Shown: in pieces, positions 44,513 through 54,815 of the stretch
How the letters are laid out: every line of letters starts with the position of its first letter
How positions within the stretch are numbered: position 1 is the first letter of the stretch
NCBI GenBank assembly: GCA_949752735.1
Contig: OX457036.1
Location: 511,121 to 575,120 of the forward strand
Length of the DNA stretch: 64,000 nt
From: Lumbricus terrestris
Taxonomy: Eukaryota; Annelida; Clitellata; Crassiclitellata; Lumbricidae
Reading direction: 5' to 3'
Notes under the pieces: model-generated
Seen by the model: the letters and a program-made list of their open reading frames with translations, nothing else
Told to the model about the DNA's origin: nothing
Database searches by the model: none
Made by a program: the position numbers and the translations under genes

Positions 44513-44943
44513 CTGGAACCACCACCACCACCGCCACCACCACCACCACCACCGCCGCCGCCGCCACCACCACCGCCGCCGCCACCACCAAAACCACCAC
44601 CGCCATCACCACCAAAGCCACCACCACCAAAACCACCACCAAAACCACCACTACCACCACCACCAAAGCCACCACCACCAAAACCACCACCAAAACCACC
44701 ACCGCCACCACCACCAAAGCCACCACCACCAAAACCACCACCAAAACCACCACTACCACCACCGCCACCACCACTACCACCACCACCACCACTACCGCCA
44801 CAACCACCAAAACCACCACCACCAAAACCACCACCAAAACTACCACCGCCGCCACCACCACCACCAAAACCACCACCACCACCGCCACCACCACTACCGC
44901 CACCACCACCAAAACCACCACCACCACCTTTCACAAGCTGTAC
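44513..44943 (-). repeat. (ACC)n/(AAAACC)n array; Gly-rich frame on minus strand
   Basis: 420 bp of CCACCACC with AAACC inserts. On the minus strand this is one uninterrupted frame of GGGGFGGGFGGGG type from about 44943 to 44500, entered after a pyrimidine tract and AG (GCCTTCCTTGCTCAG) and leaving through SSTSQNMKARTGGETC. Length changes are all multiples of three. It could be a Gly/Phe-rich structural protein exon, but trinucleotide expansion alone explains it equally well. Confidence 0.6.
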
Positions 44944-45810
44944 CTGAGCAAGGAAGGCAAATGTCATCAACTCACATTTCTTAACTATTTCCAGACAACC
45001 GTAAGAATCTAATAATATTATTGTCTAATGTTCTCCAGCTTTGTTCCTGACATCAGACATCAGACAATAATTATTGCAGGCCTACATGAACTACATTAAC
45101 TATATGATAAATCTGTTACATGCAATTTTGGGACTTATCTATAATAGGGCTACAGGATCATAATATTGTAAATGAACAATTATATAAATATATATATATA
45201 CAATATTAGATTCATGTATCATCCTGTCTAATTAAATATTCACGAACTCTCTAGCTTTAATATCCACTTAAGCAGTGTTGTATAGGAACTCTGATTGGCT
45301 GCCTCTTATCTTTCCATGTAGCAATTCGTTGTAACTGGAATTATTGTGCTCCGCCTTATGAATGTTTGATATGTAAAAGTGACTGTCGATTAGTATCGTG
45401 CTCATAAGAGACAGAGAGATAGTGACAATCTAGAAACGCGTAGATATTAATAGTTAGGCACAACTCGTCTGGTGTACATTGTAATATATTGTTTGACATC
45501 TGTTTATATTCACGTAAGTTAGTCTTTGTAGAATCATTAAAATTATAGAAAAGGTCATCTTGATTCTCTGTCATGCTATCATTCATATTCCCCAATCATT
45601 TCTTAGTTGGACTATTATTATTAGAGATAATCCAGGATTATAATTATATCGATAGGATTTGATGCAAGTTTCGTGAAGTATTGATAATTTTTCTCTTCTC
45701 CAACCAGCAAAATTAACGTTTGCCAAAAAATGTTAAGACAAAATTATTTCCGAAATAAGCAATGCTTCAATCAATTAGAAGACAGTGTATGTCCATACAG
45801 AATTATGAAG
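44944..45810. other. Non-coding, AT-rich
   Basis: No gene recognised. AT dinucleotide stretch at about 45183-45200. Confidence 0.4.
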
Positions 45811-46778
45811 ACAGAAAGAGGAGGAGGAAGAAGAGGAGGAAGAAGAGGAGGAGGAAGAAGAGGAGGAAGAAGAGGAGGAGGAGGAAGAGGAAGAAGAAGA
45901 GGAGGACGAAGGAGGAAGAAGATGAGGAAGAAGATGAGGAAGAAGATGAGGAAGAAGAGTAAGACGAAGAGGAGGACGAAGAGGAGGAAGAAGAGTAGGA
46001 AGAAGAGAAGGAAGAAGATGAGGAGAAGGAAGAAGAGGAGGAAGAAGAGGAGGAAGAAGAGGAGGAGGAGGAGGAAGAGGAGGAAGAAGAGTTGGACGAA
46101 GAGGAGGAAGAAGAGAAGGAAGAAGATGAGGAGAAGGAAGAAGAGGAGGAAGAAGAGGAGGAAGAAGAGGAGGAGGAGGAAGAGGAGGAGGAAGAGGAGG
46201 AAGAGGAGGAAGAAGAGTTGGACGAAGAGGAGGAAGAAGAGAAGGAAGAGGAGGACGAAGAGGAAGAAGAGGAAGAGGAAGAAGAGGAGGACGAAGAGGA
46301 GGAAGAAGATGAGGAGGAGGAGGAAGAAGATGAGGAGGAGAAAGAAGATGAGGAAGAAGATGAGGAAGAAGAGTAAGACGAAGAGGAGGACGAAGAGGAG
46401 GAAGAAGAGAAGGAAGAAGATGAGGAGAAGGAAGAAGAGGAGGAAGAAGAGGAGGAAGAAGAGGAGGAGGAGGAAGAGGAGGAAGAAGAGTTGGAAGAAG
46501 AGGAGGAAGAAGAGAAGGAAGAGGAGGACGAAGAGGAAGAAGAGGAAGAGGAAGAAGAGGAGGACGAAGAGGAGGAAGAAGATGAGGAGGAGGAGGAAGA
46601 AGATGAGGAGGAGAAAGAAGATGAGGAGGAGTAAGAAGATGAGGAGGAGTAAGAAGATGAGGAGGAGTAAGAAGAGGAGGAAGAAGACGAAGAGGAGGAC
46701 GAAGAGGAGGAAGAAGAGTAGGAAGAAGAGAAGGAAGAAGATGAGGAGAAGGAAGAAGAGGAGGAAGAAGAGGAGGAA

Positions 46779-46811
<33 letters not shown>

Positions 46812-47045
46812 GAAGAAGAGTTGGAAGAAGAGGAGGAAGAAGAGAAGGAAGAGGAGGACGAAGAGGAAGAAGAGGAAGAGGAAGAAGAGGAGGACGAAGA
46901 GGAGGAAGAAGATGAGGAGGAGAAAGAAGATGAGGAGGAGTAAGAAGATGAGGAGGAGAAAGAAGATGAGGAGGAGTAAGAAGAGGAGGAGGAGTAAGAA
47001 GATGAGGAGGAGTAAGAAGATGAGGAGGAGTAAGAAGAGGAGGAT
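45811..47045. repeat. 1.2-kb polypurine tract (GAGGAAGAA)n with higher-order copies
   Basis: Almost no pyrimidine on the + strand apart from isolated C (GACGAA) and T (GATGAG, GAGTTGGA). Three successive blocks of about 250-300 bp (near 46020-46370, 46380-46640 and 46690-46960) repeat the same order of words, so the tract grew by segmental duplication as well as slippage. The Lys/Arg-, Glu- and Leu/Pro-rich frames over it are compositional. Confidence 0.95.
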
Positions 47046-47639
47046 GTGGATTCTGATGTGTGAAGACCTGTGAATGCATTGAATTATTCTGCTCGTATTC
47101 TGGTTCGACTAAAAATGCCAGATTCGCTTCCAATGATCTCTCTCTGTCTCTGTCAGTCTGTCAGTCTGTCTGTCTCTGTCTGCTTGTCTGTCTCTCTGCC
47201 TCTCTCTCTGTCTCTCTCTCTCTCTCTCTCTCAGTTTCTCCATACAATGAACTCGTAGAAACGACGGCGTCAAACTTACAATCAATTACCCACAACCAGA
47301 TTCTGTTTCTTTCTTGCCATCACAACGAAAGCCACATCTACATTATAATAAGTTTATATTAAGTATGGGTTTGTGTATATAATGGAAATTAACTGGACTC
47401 CATTATCCATTACTCCGCTATACATGTATCTTAAATATTTCATTTCATTGTACCTTGTCTGTAAACCAAAATGCGGTTAGCAATTATTGGTGAATTAAAG
47501 AATATTCTTATCTTATCTTATAATATCTCTAATAATAATCCACAGATATATATATTCATTTATACAATAGGGCATAATTATATGCATATGTATCTATATT
47601 ATAAGGCATAAACACTTTCTGTATGTTTATTTGTTTGTA
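47046..47639. other. Non-coding with CTGT/CT run and a retroelement-like tail
   Basis: (CTGTCT)n 47140-47235. At 47450-47520 CATTTCATTGTACCTTGTCT leads to TTCTTATCTTATCTTATAAT, the look of a LINE or SINE 3' end with short tandem tail. Nothing else. Confidence 0.45.
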
Positions 47640-48292
47640 CGCTTTTGACTCTCCCCTGCAGAATAGGCTCGGAAATGAAACAGCGTCGGTTTAAAAAAAT
47701 TATTGCAATCGATTCTTACCCAAATTATAAGGTCATCGCAACTATTTTCAGGTTTTAATTCCGTTTAAAACAAAAGTTATTAGTGTTTTAAGACAGATTT
47801 CATCAATAATAACGCTTCAGTAAAGAGTCTACAGCCCATGACGTCATACCCGCCGAGTAATAATTTCCGCAGCGCCCCGCAGCGGCGGGTCACCTTTGGC
47901 CTTTTGGGGAAGCGGGGTGGGGTGGAGGGTTGGCGAAAACCAGAAATCTAGCGGTCTACGATGGGTACCACAGTGGAGTAGTGTTTAAAACCCTATATTT
48001 CCCGGGCAACGCCGGGTAACACATCTAGCATACTATACAATAACGATATATATCGTAAGAATCTTAATAATCACGAGGCATGCATCGTACAGAATTAATT
48101 GTCTACGGTTGTATTGAATACGTTGCGGCACTAAATAATTATATGCAATTAATGGTTTGCCAATTAATTTCCCATTTCATTATATGCGACTTCACGAAGC
48201 TGATGCATGTATAGGACAATCAAACACGCATAACGACGTGTCTGGGCGATTATATATTGCGATTATATATAGGCCCCTATATGCACATATTT
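47640..48292. other. Probable old repeat with CCCGGGCAACGCCGGG hairpin
   Basis: GC-rich island in AT-rich surroundings (47850-48020) with CAGCGCCCCGCAGCGGCGGG and, at 48000-48016, CCCGGGCAACGCCGGG, a perfect 6-bp stem. I recall such a word at ends of repeats in several invertebrates but cannot assign it. Confidence 0.35.
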
Positions 48293-48470
48293 ATATCATG
48301 TAGACATATCTATATATTATATTACATCGATTAAGAACTTTTATTCCACCGTTAAACTACACAATAGTACACATATGAATCATGTGTGTACTATTGTGTA
48401 GTCTAACGGTGGAATAAAAGTCCTAAATCTATGTAATATGATATATAGATAGTCTATGTCTACATGATAT
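48293..48470. repeat. 178-bp near-perfect palindrome
   Basis: Left arm ATATCATGTAGACATA...CTACACAATAGTACACA; right arm TGTGTGTACTATTGTGTAG...TATGTCTACATGATAT. The arms are about 85 bp each with a few mismatches and a centre of about 10 bp (TATGAATCA). No clear flanking duplication. It could be a hairpin MITE or give a long hairpin RNA. Confidence 0.9.
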
Positions 48471-49132
48471 AAAGAGTAATAGAATCTAACTTAAACCAAT
48501 GGTTCGAATATGCTAAAAAATCGGTTTATCTCAGTGGAGCTCATTCTCATTCGTAGTTTTGTCCGATGTGAGGATCTAATCGTATTCCATGACTTCTATA
48601 GCGCCAGATTTCACTTAAGAAATACTGATATCGAATTCGCTTTGAACTATGAACTCATGAAATTAGTTTCATCATCAATGTCTATTCGATATTATTTATC
48701 CGTTATTTATTGTGCGCAATAATATCATGAATATTCAACAGATAATTACACTAAGATGCCATCGACCAATCGGTAATCTTCTCCCATTCCTTCACTTCTC
48801 ATCCTCCATCTTTCCTTCCTTCTCCTTTTCTTCCACCTACTCCTCGAATTCCTCCTCCTCCTCCTCCTCTTGCCTCATTTCATCATCTTCATCTTCCCAT
48901 TCATCTTCCTCCTTTCCTGCCAACAATTCATTTCTCTTCCAATCCCATCTTCCATTTCCTTTTCTTCCACTTCCTCCTCTTCCACTTCCTCCTTTTCCAC
49001 CTCCTCTTCCATGTTCTCATCCTCTTCTTCCTTTCTCTCTTCCCTCTTTCTCTTCTTCATCCGCCTAATAAGAAACGTTTCCATATGAGAGCTGCAGCCA
49101 TCGAGTACAAATGACATTGAAATTGACGATGA
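48471..49132. other. Non-coding with pyrimidine-rich tract
   Basis: A CTATAGCGCC motif at about 48597. TCC/TTC-rich tract 48790-49065 with a CTTCCTCTTCCACTTCCTC-type short repeat. No gene. Confidence 0.5.
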
Positions 49133-49140
49133 CCTTATTT

Positions 49141-49285
49141 CAGGGTGAGAATTGCCGGGGGGGTTGGGGGGTTTCGACCCCCCCAGTCTTTCTTAGAGCC
49201 CCATGTTAAAGTATGTTTTTTACACCCCAATTCCAAGTGGATAATGGTCCAACCCCCCAGTTATTTTTCCACAATTCTCACACTG
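49141..49285. mobile_element. hAT-type MITE, 145 bp, perfect 8-bp duplication
   Basis: Ends CAGGGTGAGAATTG and, as reverse complement, CAGTGTGAGAATTG. CCTTATTT flanks it on both sides (49133-49140, 49286-49293). Internally it has a G-run/C-run inverted repeat (GGGGGGTT... CCCCCCAG). Confidence 0.88.
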
Positions 49286-49537
49286 CCTTATTTAGCCAAA
49301 GAATCTTTTGTCTGGCCCATTGACCCACAATGACCAAATACTTGTTCCATTCATTGCTTCCTGCCTCACTGCTTCCTCCTCTCTTTCCTGCGTTGATGCT
49401 AAGGATCATAAGACTCATCAGCCACCTTCCTTTCCTCTCAACTGTCTCTCCTTCTCTCTTTATAACCAGGACCGGCCTTAGCCCAAATGGCGCCCCATGT
49501 AAGGCCCCCACGAAGCGCCCCAGGCATAGCATAGGCC

Positions 49538-49809
49538 CAGTGGAGGCGCTAACCCCCCTATAAGAGGCTAAGCCCCTCCCTAAAAAGATCATACGGGTTT
49601 TTTACATTGAAATATTTCCACGATTTTCGACCGAATGACAAAAAAGGTCGTCAGAAATTTCGGCGGATGAAAAATGGGAAATTTCCATGAGATTTCGGCA
49701 AATGACTAAAAAAGGAAAAGGTCGTCAGAAATTTTGGGGGATGCAAATGCAAAATTTCCTCCGCGAGACTTCAGCCCTCCCCCAAACTGAAACCCTGGCG
49801 CCGCCACTG
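49538..49809. mobile_element. Nested hAT-type MITE, 272 bp
   Basis: Ends CAGTGGAGGCGCTA and, as reverse complement, CAGTGGCGGCGCCA. Flanks CATAGGCC (49530-49537) and TATAGGCC (49810-49817), a 7/8 match. Its interior carries two copies of a GACNAAAAAAGGTCGTCAGAAATTT-type unit, written here as AAAAGGTCGTCAGAAATTT, related to the satellite at 59-61 kb. Confidence 0.82.
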
Positions 49810-50102
49810 TATAGGCCTACATCTGGCGCCCTTAGATTCCACTCAATTGTTCAGCCCACGTCAGTATTTAAATATGAATTAGCCAGAACCCCTATACTCT
49901 CAACTGAGTAATTTATTATAACTTTTGTATTAGTACACTGAAGGCGGATATTATTCAATTTTGCGGAGAATGGCTATAAGTTAAAAAAAATTATTTAAAA
50001 TACGCTTTTGTGGAAATGGCGCCCCTTTGGTGGAAATGGCGCCCCCTAGAACTTGGCGACCCAGGCAACTGCCTGCCTTGCCTATGCCTACGGCCGGCCC
50101 TG

Positions 50103-50439
50103 TTTCAGCTAATGCTCTTTCCTCATCGTCGTCCCTACTAGAAAATTTATTTGAATCTGAATAAAGGGCATGCTGAAATGTTTTAATCTCATCTTGATAT
50201 TCAACATGACCCACTCCCATTTCATACATTTCATTTCTTGCAACATCTTCACTATCGAAACTGAGCGTTTCGTAGTCTAAATTACTAGATGATGACTGGC
50301 CGCTAACATTGGCAGATAAAATAGTCCCAGTTTTGTTTAAAGAATTGGAAACAGACCAGTTTTGTATTTTTATTCCAACTTCAGTCTCCTGTTTTTTATG
50401 ACTTTGGGCACACGACAACTTCTGGCGCTTCGGCTTCAT
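50103..50439 (-). pseudogene. hAT (ZMYM1-like) transposase N-terminus, truncated
   Basis: Begins MKPKRQKLSCAQSHKKQE, the basic K-R-x-L-S-G-A-x-x-R-K-K start of ZMYM1-like hAT proteins. Ser-rich and acidic sequence follows (GQSSSSNLDYETLSFDSED, VARNEMYEMGVGHVEYQDE). After about 112 codons it runs into a transposon terminus at about 50102 and reads on meaninglessly. The BED finger and catalytic domain are absent. Confidence 0.6.
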
Positions 50440-50809
50440 AGGATCTGATATAATTTAAATTTTAAGAAAAAAGATTCAAACGTAAGTAGTCAACAATAAG
50501 ACTATAAGCTTACGCAACTATAGGGTACACAACGACTATTTATAAATAACACAACAATTCTTCAGTTGTTGGCGTATTCAGTGGAAAAATGTCACTATAG
50601 CCCATAGACATTTGGTCTATTATTATAAACAACACAGCACAGAGTACCGAATGCCGTTAAAAATCGAATTTCATTAGTCGATATAAAATTTATGCAGTCT
50701 TTGAAATTGAATTAGATCTGCCTGAACAGGTGCAATGAAATCAGCGATTATTTCAAATTCTTTCCATTAGCGAAAGTCTTGAGTTTAATTTAACTGTGCT
50801 TAAAGTGTA

Positions 50810-51006
50810 GGAAAAGAAGCGCCTGGACGCTCCTTACCTTTCCAAAAGAAGTACCTGGACGCTCCTTACCTTTCCAAAAGAAGTGCCTGGACGCTCCTTA
50901 CCTTTCCAAAAGAAGTGCCTGGACGCTCCTTACCTTTCCAAAAGAAGTGCCTGGACGCCCCTTACCTTTCCAAAAGAAGTGCCTGGACGCTCCTTATCTT
51001 TCCAGG
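50810..51006. repeat. 32-bp tandem repeat, six copies
   Basis: Unit starts GAAGTGCCTGGACGCTCCTT and continues ACCTTTCCAAAA. Very similar copies, inside the hAT element; a decayed copy with inverted words follows at 51050-51085. Confidence 0.93.
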
Positions 51007-51201
51007 CAGTGCTAGCCAATAAGTGGCAGGACGGTGTTTAGATTTTAAAATAAGTACATGGACGCCGTCCATGACCGTCCAGCCACACTTTAAGCCCTGA
51101 GTTTAAAAGAATATAGTGTAAAAAATAAAATTGCCGGTGTCGCGGCGCCCCCCCCAAGACTGCCTACCTTGCCTATGCCTAAGGCCTACCCTGTTTATAA
51201 C

Positions 51202-52528
51202 TTACACTCTGGCTATCTAATATTCTCTTTCCCTGCCTCTGTCTCTCTGTGTCTCTCTCTCTCTCTCTGTCTCTGTCTCTCTGTCTCTCTCTGTTTCCTC
51301 TCTTCATCCATTTCCCTCTCTGCTGCAGTCCGTGATTTTGCCGAAATTTCGCCAATAAACTCTTGATCTATGATGTCTTCACCGATAAAAGAACTACTTT
51401 CTTTGGCGCAAATATTGGACGCACGTCGTCATCGCATATTCATACGCTGTGATGCGATTTCTCCGTCGCCCTCTGGTGTGCATAATGAAGATGGTCGTTG
51501 ACTGTGCACGGGGTGGGGTGGGGAGAATTGCATTAAAGAGGAACGATTCTTTGTGACACCCATTGTTAGATTGAACGTATCATTATACAGCTACCTAAAT
51601 CATCGACGGTGTGGCACAGCGGAGGTCCTTACGTAGACGTTGAACCTGTGGCTTTTCCGGTCAATTGAGGCGCTATATAAACTGCAAGATGATGGAGTGC
51701 TGAGGGTCAAAAGAGCAAAGGATCATCTGTCATATAGTCCTAAATATGCACAAGTTAAATAAACAGATTCACTAACTTGCGAACACATGCATTGTTGCAT
51801 TATAAACATAATAGATCTATTATTATATAATAGATCTATTATTATATAATAGAACTGATTTATTAAACCTCACTTCTAATCGTCTTCCTGTGATCGTATA
51901 CTCTCATATTTCTCCACCTTATACTACACCTCCTCCTCCTGATGAACCTTCTTCTCAACCTAACCTCCATTATTATATGCCTCTTCTTCGTCCTCCTATC
52001 ATCATCTTCTTCCTCCTCTCCTCTTCTTCTTCCTCCTCTCTTTCTCTTCCTCCTCCTCCTTTTCCTCCTATCATCCTCTTCTTCCTCCTCTCCTCTTCTT
52101 CTTCCTCCTTCTCTCTTTCTCTTCCTCCTCCTCCTCCTATCATCCTCTTCTTCTTCCTCTCCTTTTCTTCCTCGTCTCAACTTTATACTCCATCCAATTT
52201 TATTCTTCCATTTCTCTTCACCCTTCCGGGCAACTGTTCCCGTGTATGCGTCTCTGTCTGTCTGTCTGTCTGTCCGTCTGTCTGTCTGTCTCTCTTTATC
52301 TCAGAAACGGTTGACTGTTTGGACTTGACAGTTGCCCGTTCACTCACAGTGCGTTTGTGACGTTCTCAAAAATGCGCTATATAAAGTGCCCTGATGTTCG
52401 CACGCGCACACACATACACATACACACACATACACACACACATACACACACACACACATACAGATACTCAAGTCTTCTTGAACTAATTGGTCGTTCTGAC
52501 GCCGGTTGAATATTACTTACATTATACA
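51202..52528. other. Non-coding: CT/CTGT and CTC tracts, small tandems, (CA)n
   Basis: CTGT 51240-51295; a 21-bp AATAGATCTATTATTATATAA-like tandem (2.5 copies) 51810-51852; CTC/CTT tract 51925-52170; CTGTCTGT 52252-52290; CACATACA 52408-52460. GCGCTATATAAA motifs at 51670 and 52374. No gene. Confidence 0.6.
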
Positions 52529-52742
52529 GTAGAGATCCTCGGTGGCCGAGTGGGTTGGTAGCCCGCTCGCCGCGCCGGCGGCCCGGGTTCGATTCCCGGT
52601 CGGTCGGTTTATCAGAGATTAATTTCTCGGATCTTTACTGCGGGTGGCTCGGTCGCAATATAAACGTGGAGTAGCGGTGGTGAAGGATCTCACCATCAGG
52701 GTCGAAGCCATAACACAGCCGCTATATAAATTTGCGATTACA
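52529..52742 (+). mobile_element. tRNA-derived SINE with perfect A and B boxes
   Basis: A box TGGCCGAGTGG at 52543-52553 and B box GGTTCGATTCC at 52587-52597, 33 bp apart: an intact type-2 Pol III promoter in a GC-rich tRNA-like head. A body of about 120 bp follows, ending CCGCTATATAAATTTGCG, then ATTACATTT repeats. The tail motif is that of the LINE near 0.8 kb, as expected if that LINE family mobilises it. It is the most intact SINE in the window. Confidence 0.85.
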
Positions 52743-52754
52743 TTTACATTTACT

Positions 52755-52895
52755 CCATCTCTGCCTCTCCATCCCTCCATCTATCCATCTATCCATCTCT
52801 CATCTATACATCTCTCCATCTGTCCATCTCTCCATATCTCCATTTCTCCATCTCTCCTTCTATACATCTATCCATCTATCCATCACTCTCGCTTT
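52755..52895. repeat. (CATCTCTC/CATC)n repeat
   Basis: ATCCATCTATCC and CATCTCTCC words over 140 bp. Confidence 0.85.
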
Positions 52896-53106
52896 GATTA
52901 TGCTAATTCGGCTTTTGTTTGTTTTCTCAGACATTGAGCATATTATTATTAATGTGGTTGTGATCTGAAATCATACACTGTTATTATGACATGTGCGTAA
53001 ATCATTGGACTTTTAATAAAGTATTCTGCACATTATTTTCGCTTAAATATTTGATGTGACATAACATTGCAGGAGATGATTGCGTGCAGCGAATGCGGTG
53101 AAACAG

Positions 53107-53702
53107 AAACGCATTGAATAATTTTTCAGCAACTTCACATTTAATGCATTGAATAAATCTCAGCAACTTCACATTCCATGCATTGAATAAATCTCAGCAA
53201 CTTCACATTCCATGCATTGAATAAATCTCAGCAACTTCACATTTAATGCATTGAATAAATCTCAGCAACTTCACATTCCATGCATTGAATAAATCTCAGC
53301 AACTTCACATTCCATGCATTGAATAAATCTCAGCAATTTCACATTCCATGCATTGAATAAATCTCAGCAACTTCACATTCCATGCATTGAATAAATCTCA
53401 GCAACTTCACATTCCATGCATTGAATAAATCTCAGCAACTTCACATTTAATGCATTGAATAAATCTCAGCAACTTCACATTCCATGCATTGAATAAATCT
53501 CAGCAACTTCACATTCCATGCTTTGAATAAATCTCAACAACTTCACATTCCATGCATTGAATAAATCTCAGCAACTTCACATTCCATGCATTGAATAAAT
53601 CTCAGCAACTTCACATTTCATGCATTGAATAAATCTCAGCAACTTCACATTTAATGCATTGAATAAATCTCAGCAACTTCACATTCCATGCATTGAATAA
53701 TT
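53107..53702. repeat. 34-bp minisatellite, about 17.5 copies
   Basis: Unit begins TGCATTGAATAAATCTCAGC and ends AACTTCACATTCCA. Variants CATTTAAT versus CATTCCAT recur irregularly. High identity. Confidence 0.97.
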
Positions 53703-54540
53703 AATTATTACAGAGAAAAAGTTGGATGAATTGAAGAATTTTTCAATCTGTTCCACGGAAATCGATGAAGAATTGTGTGCATGTATAGCCTAACATCAAC
53801 GCATTTCTGTAGCGCCTCTTCATTACCATTAGAGGTGAATGTGACATCAACATTCAGCTCATCGTTCTTACCATTAGAAGTTAATGCAACATACAATACA
53901 ATACAATACATAGATTTCAATTTGACTTGCGCACTGACTCGTCATCACAAACTCTGCCTGCACTTCATCAATCACTCGCAATCTCTTCTAACGGATAATC
54001 CACTTTTGTCGAATCAAACAAAGGATTTGTGAAGATTCGATTGGCTTTCCAGAAGTATCTAGGTATCCTAACCCTTTGACGACGTCATATAAACGCGTGT
54101 AAAGCGTTAATCTGCTTCGTTCGTTTCATTATGTGGACTAGCGCTAGATAAAGTCTTGAGATTCGACCAATAAGAGAAGTTGAAACACATCAATCAAATC
54201 AAATCAAATTCTTTATTTCGTCTCTTACCTAATCACTTAATCATCAGAATCACAAATAAAGGCAGAGAAATCTCGACTAACGAAACGCAATAACAAAACT
54301 TAGCCAACAGTTTTACCACGTGTCCCAAAAGTGAAACGACGTCAACAGCCCTAACTCGAAATTGCATCTCTGTCTTTGTAGTATTATATTGTAGAGCGGA
54401 TTGTCAGCTTTTCATGCACGTCAGTTTGATGCTCTGCACCTTATTTCGAATTCTTATCATCAGTAAGATGCAAAGAGCCAAAGACAACCGAAGAAATGGA
54501 TTTTTTCATATGAAACATTTTCACCATAGTCTGGACATAA
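53703..54540. other. Non-coding with one probable reversed LINE end
   Basis: TGTAGCGCCTC motif at about 53810, with two ACCATTAGAGGTGAATG-like copies (53825, 53870). At 54185-54215 CAATCAAATCAAATCAAATT leads to CTTTATTTCG, a reversed LINE-like tail. No gene. Confidence 0.45.
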
Positions 54541-54634
54541 CCATTATTATTATCATCATCATTATTATTTATTACTATTATTATTATTATTATTATTAAT
54601 TTTTTTATTAATAATAATATTATTATTATTGATT

Positions 54635-54669
<35 letters not shown>

Positions 54670-54754
54670 ATTTATTAATATTAATATAAATATTATTATT
54701 ATTATTATTATTATTGCTGCTGCTGCTACTGTTGTTGTTGTTGTTGTTGTTGTT

Positions 54755-54812
<58 letters not shown>

Positions 54813-54815
54813 TCA
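54540..54815. repeat. (ATT/AAT)n then (TTG)n microsatellites
   Basis: ATT and AAT runs that alternate orientation (54545-54712), so the block can fold on itself. Then a (TTG)n run of about 28 copies with single interruptions (54728-54812). Confidence 0.93.

Larger units (their letters stand above)
49467..51193 (-). mobile_element. hAT element, 1,727 bp, with 8-bp duplication and nested insertion
   Basis: The octamer TTTATAAC precedes it (49459-49466) and follows it (51194-51201). Left end CAGGACCGGCCTTAG, right end as reverse complement CAGGGTAGGCCTTAGG, with GGCGCC-rich subterminal sequence on both sides, typical of ZMYM1-like hAT elements. It contains a transposase N-terminus on the minus strand, a 32-bp tandem array and a nested 272-bp MITE. 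A further hAT-like terminus lies internally at about 50102 (reverse complement CAGGGCCGGCCGTAGGC) without a partner duplication, indicating earlier insertion or rearrangement. It is defective. Confidence 0.88.

Noticed and set aside
45730..47133. 450-codon Lys/Arg-rich (+) and Leu/Pro-rich (-) ORFs
   Set aside because: Pure consequence of a polypurine tract lacking stop codons in these frames. No unique flanks or splice context.
50101..50110. A separate nested hAT copy ending at 50102
   Set aside because: The terminus is convincing, but no matching left end with a TTTCAGCT duplication was found, so its borders cannot be set. Noted within the larger element instead.
52529..52610. Functional tRNA gene
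   Set aside because: A and B boxes are perfect, but the head does not close a convincing acceptor stem and is followed by a SINE body and a LINE-type tail.
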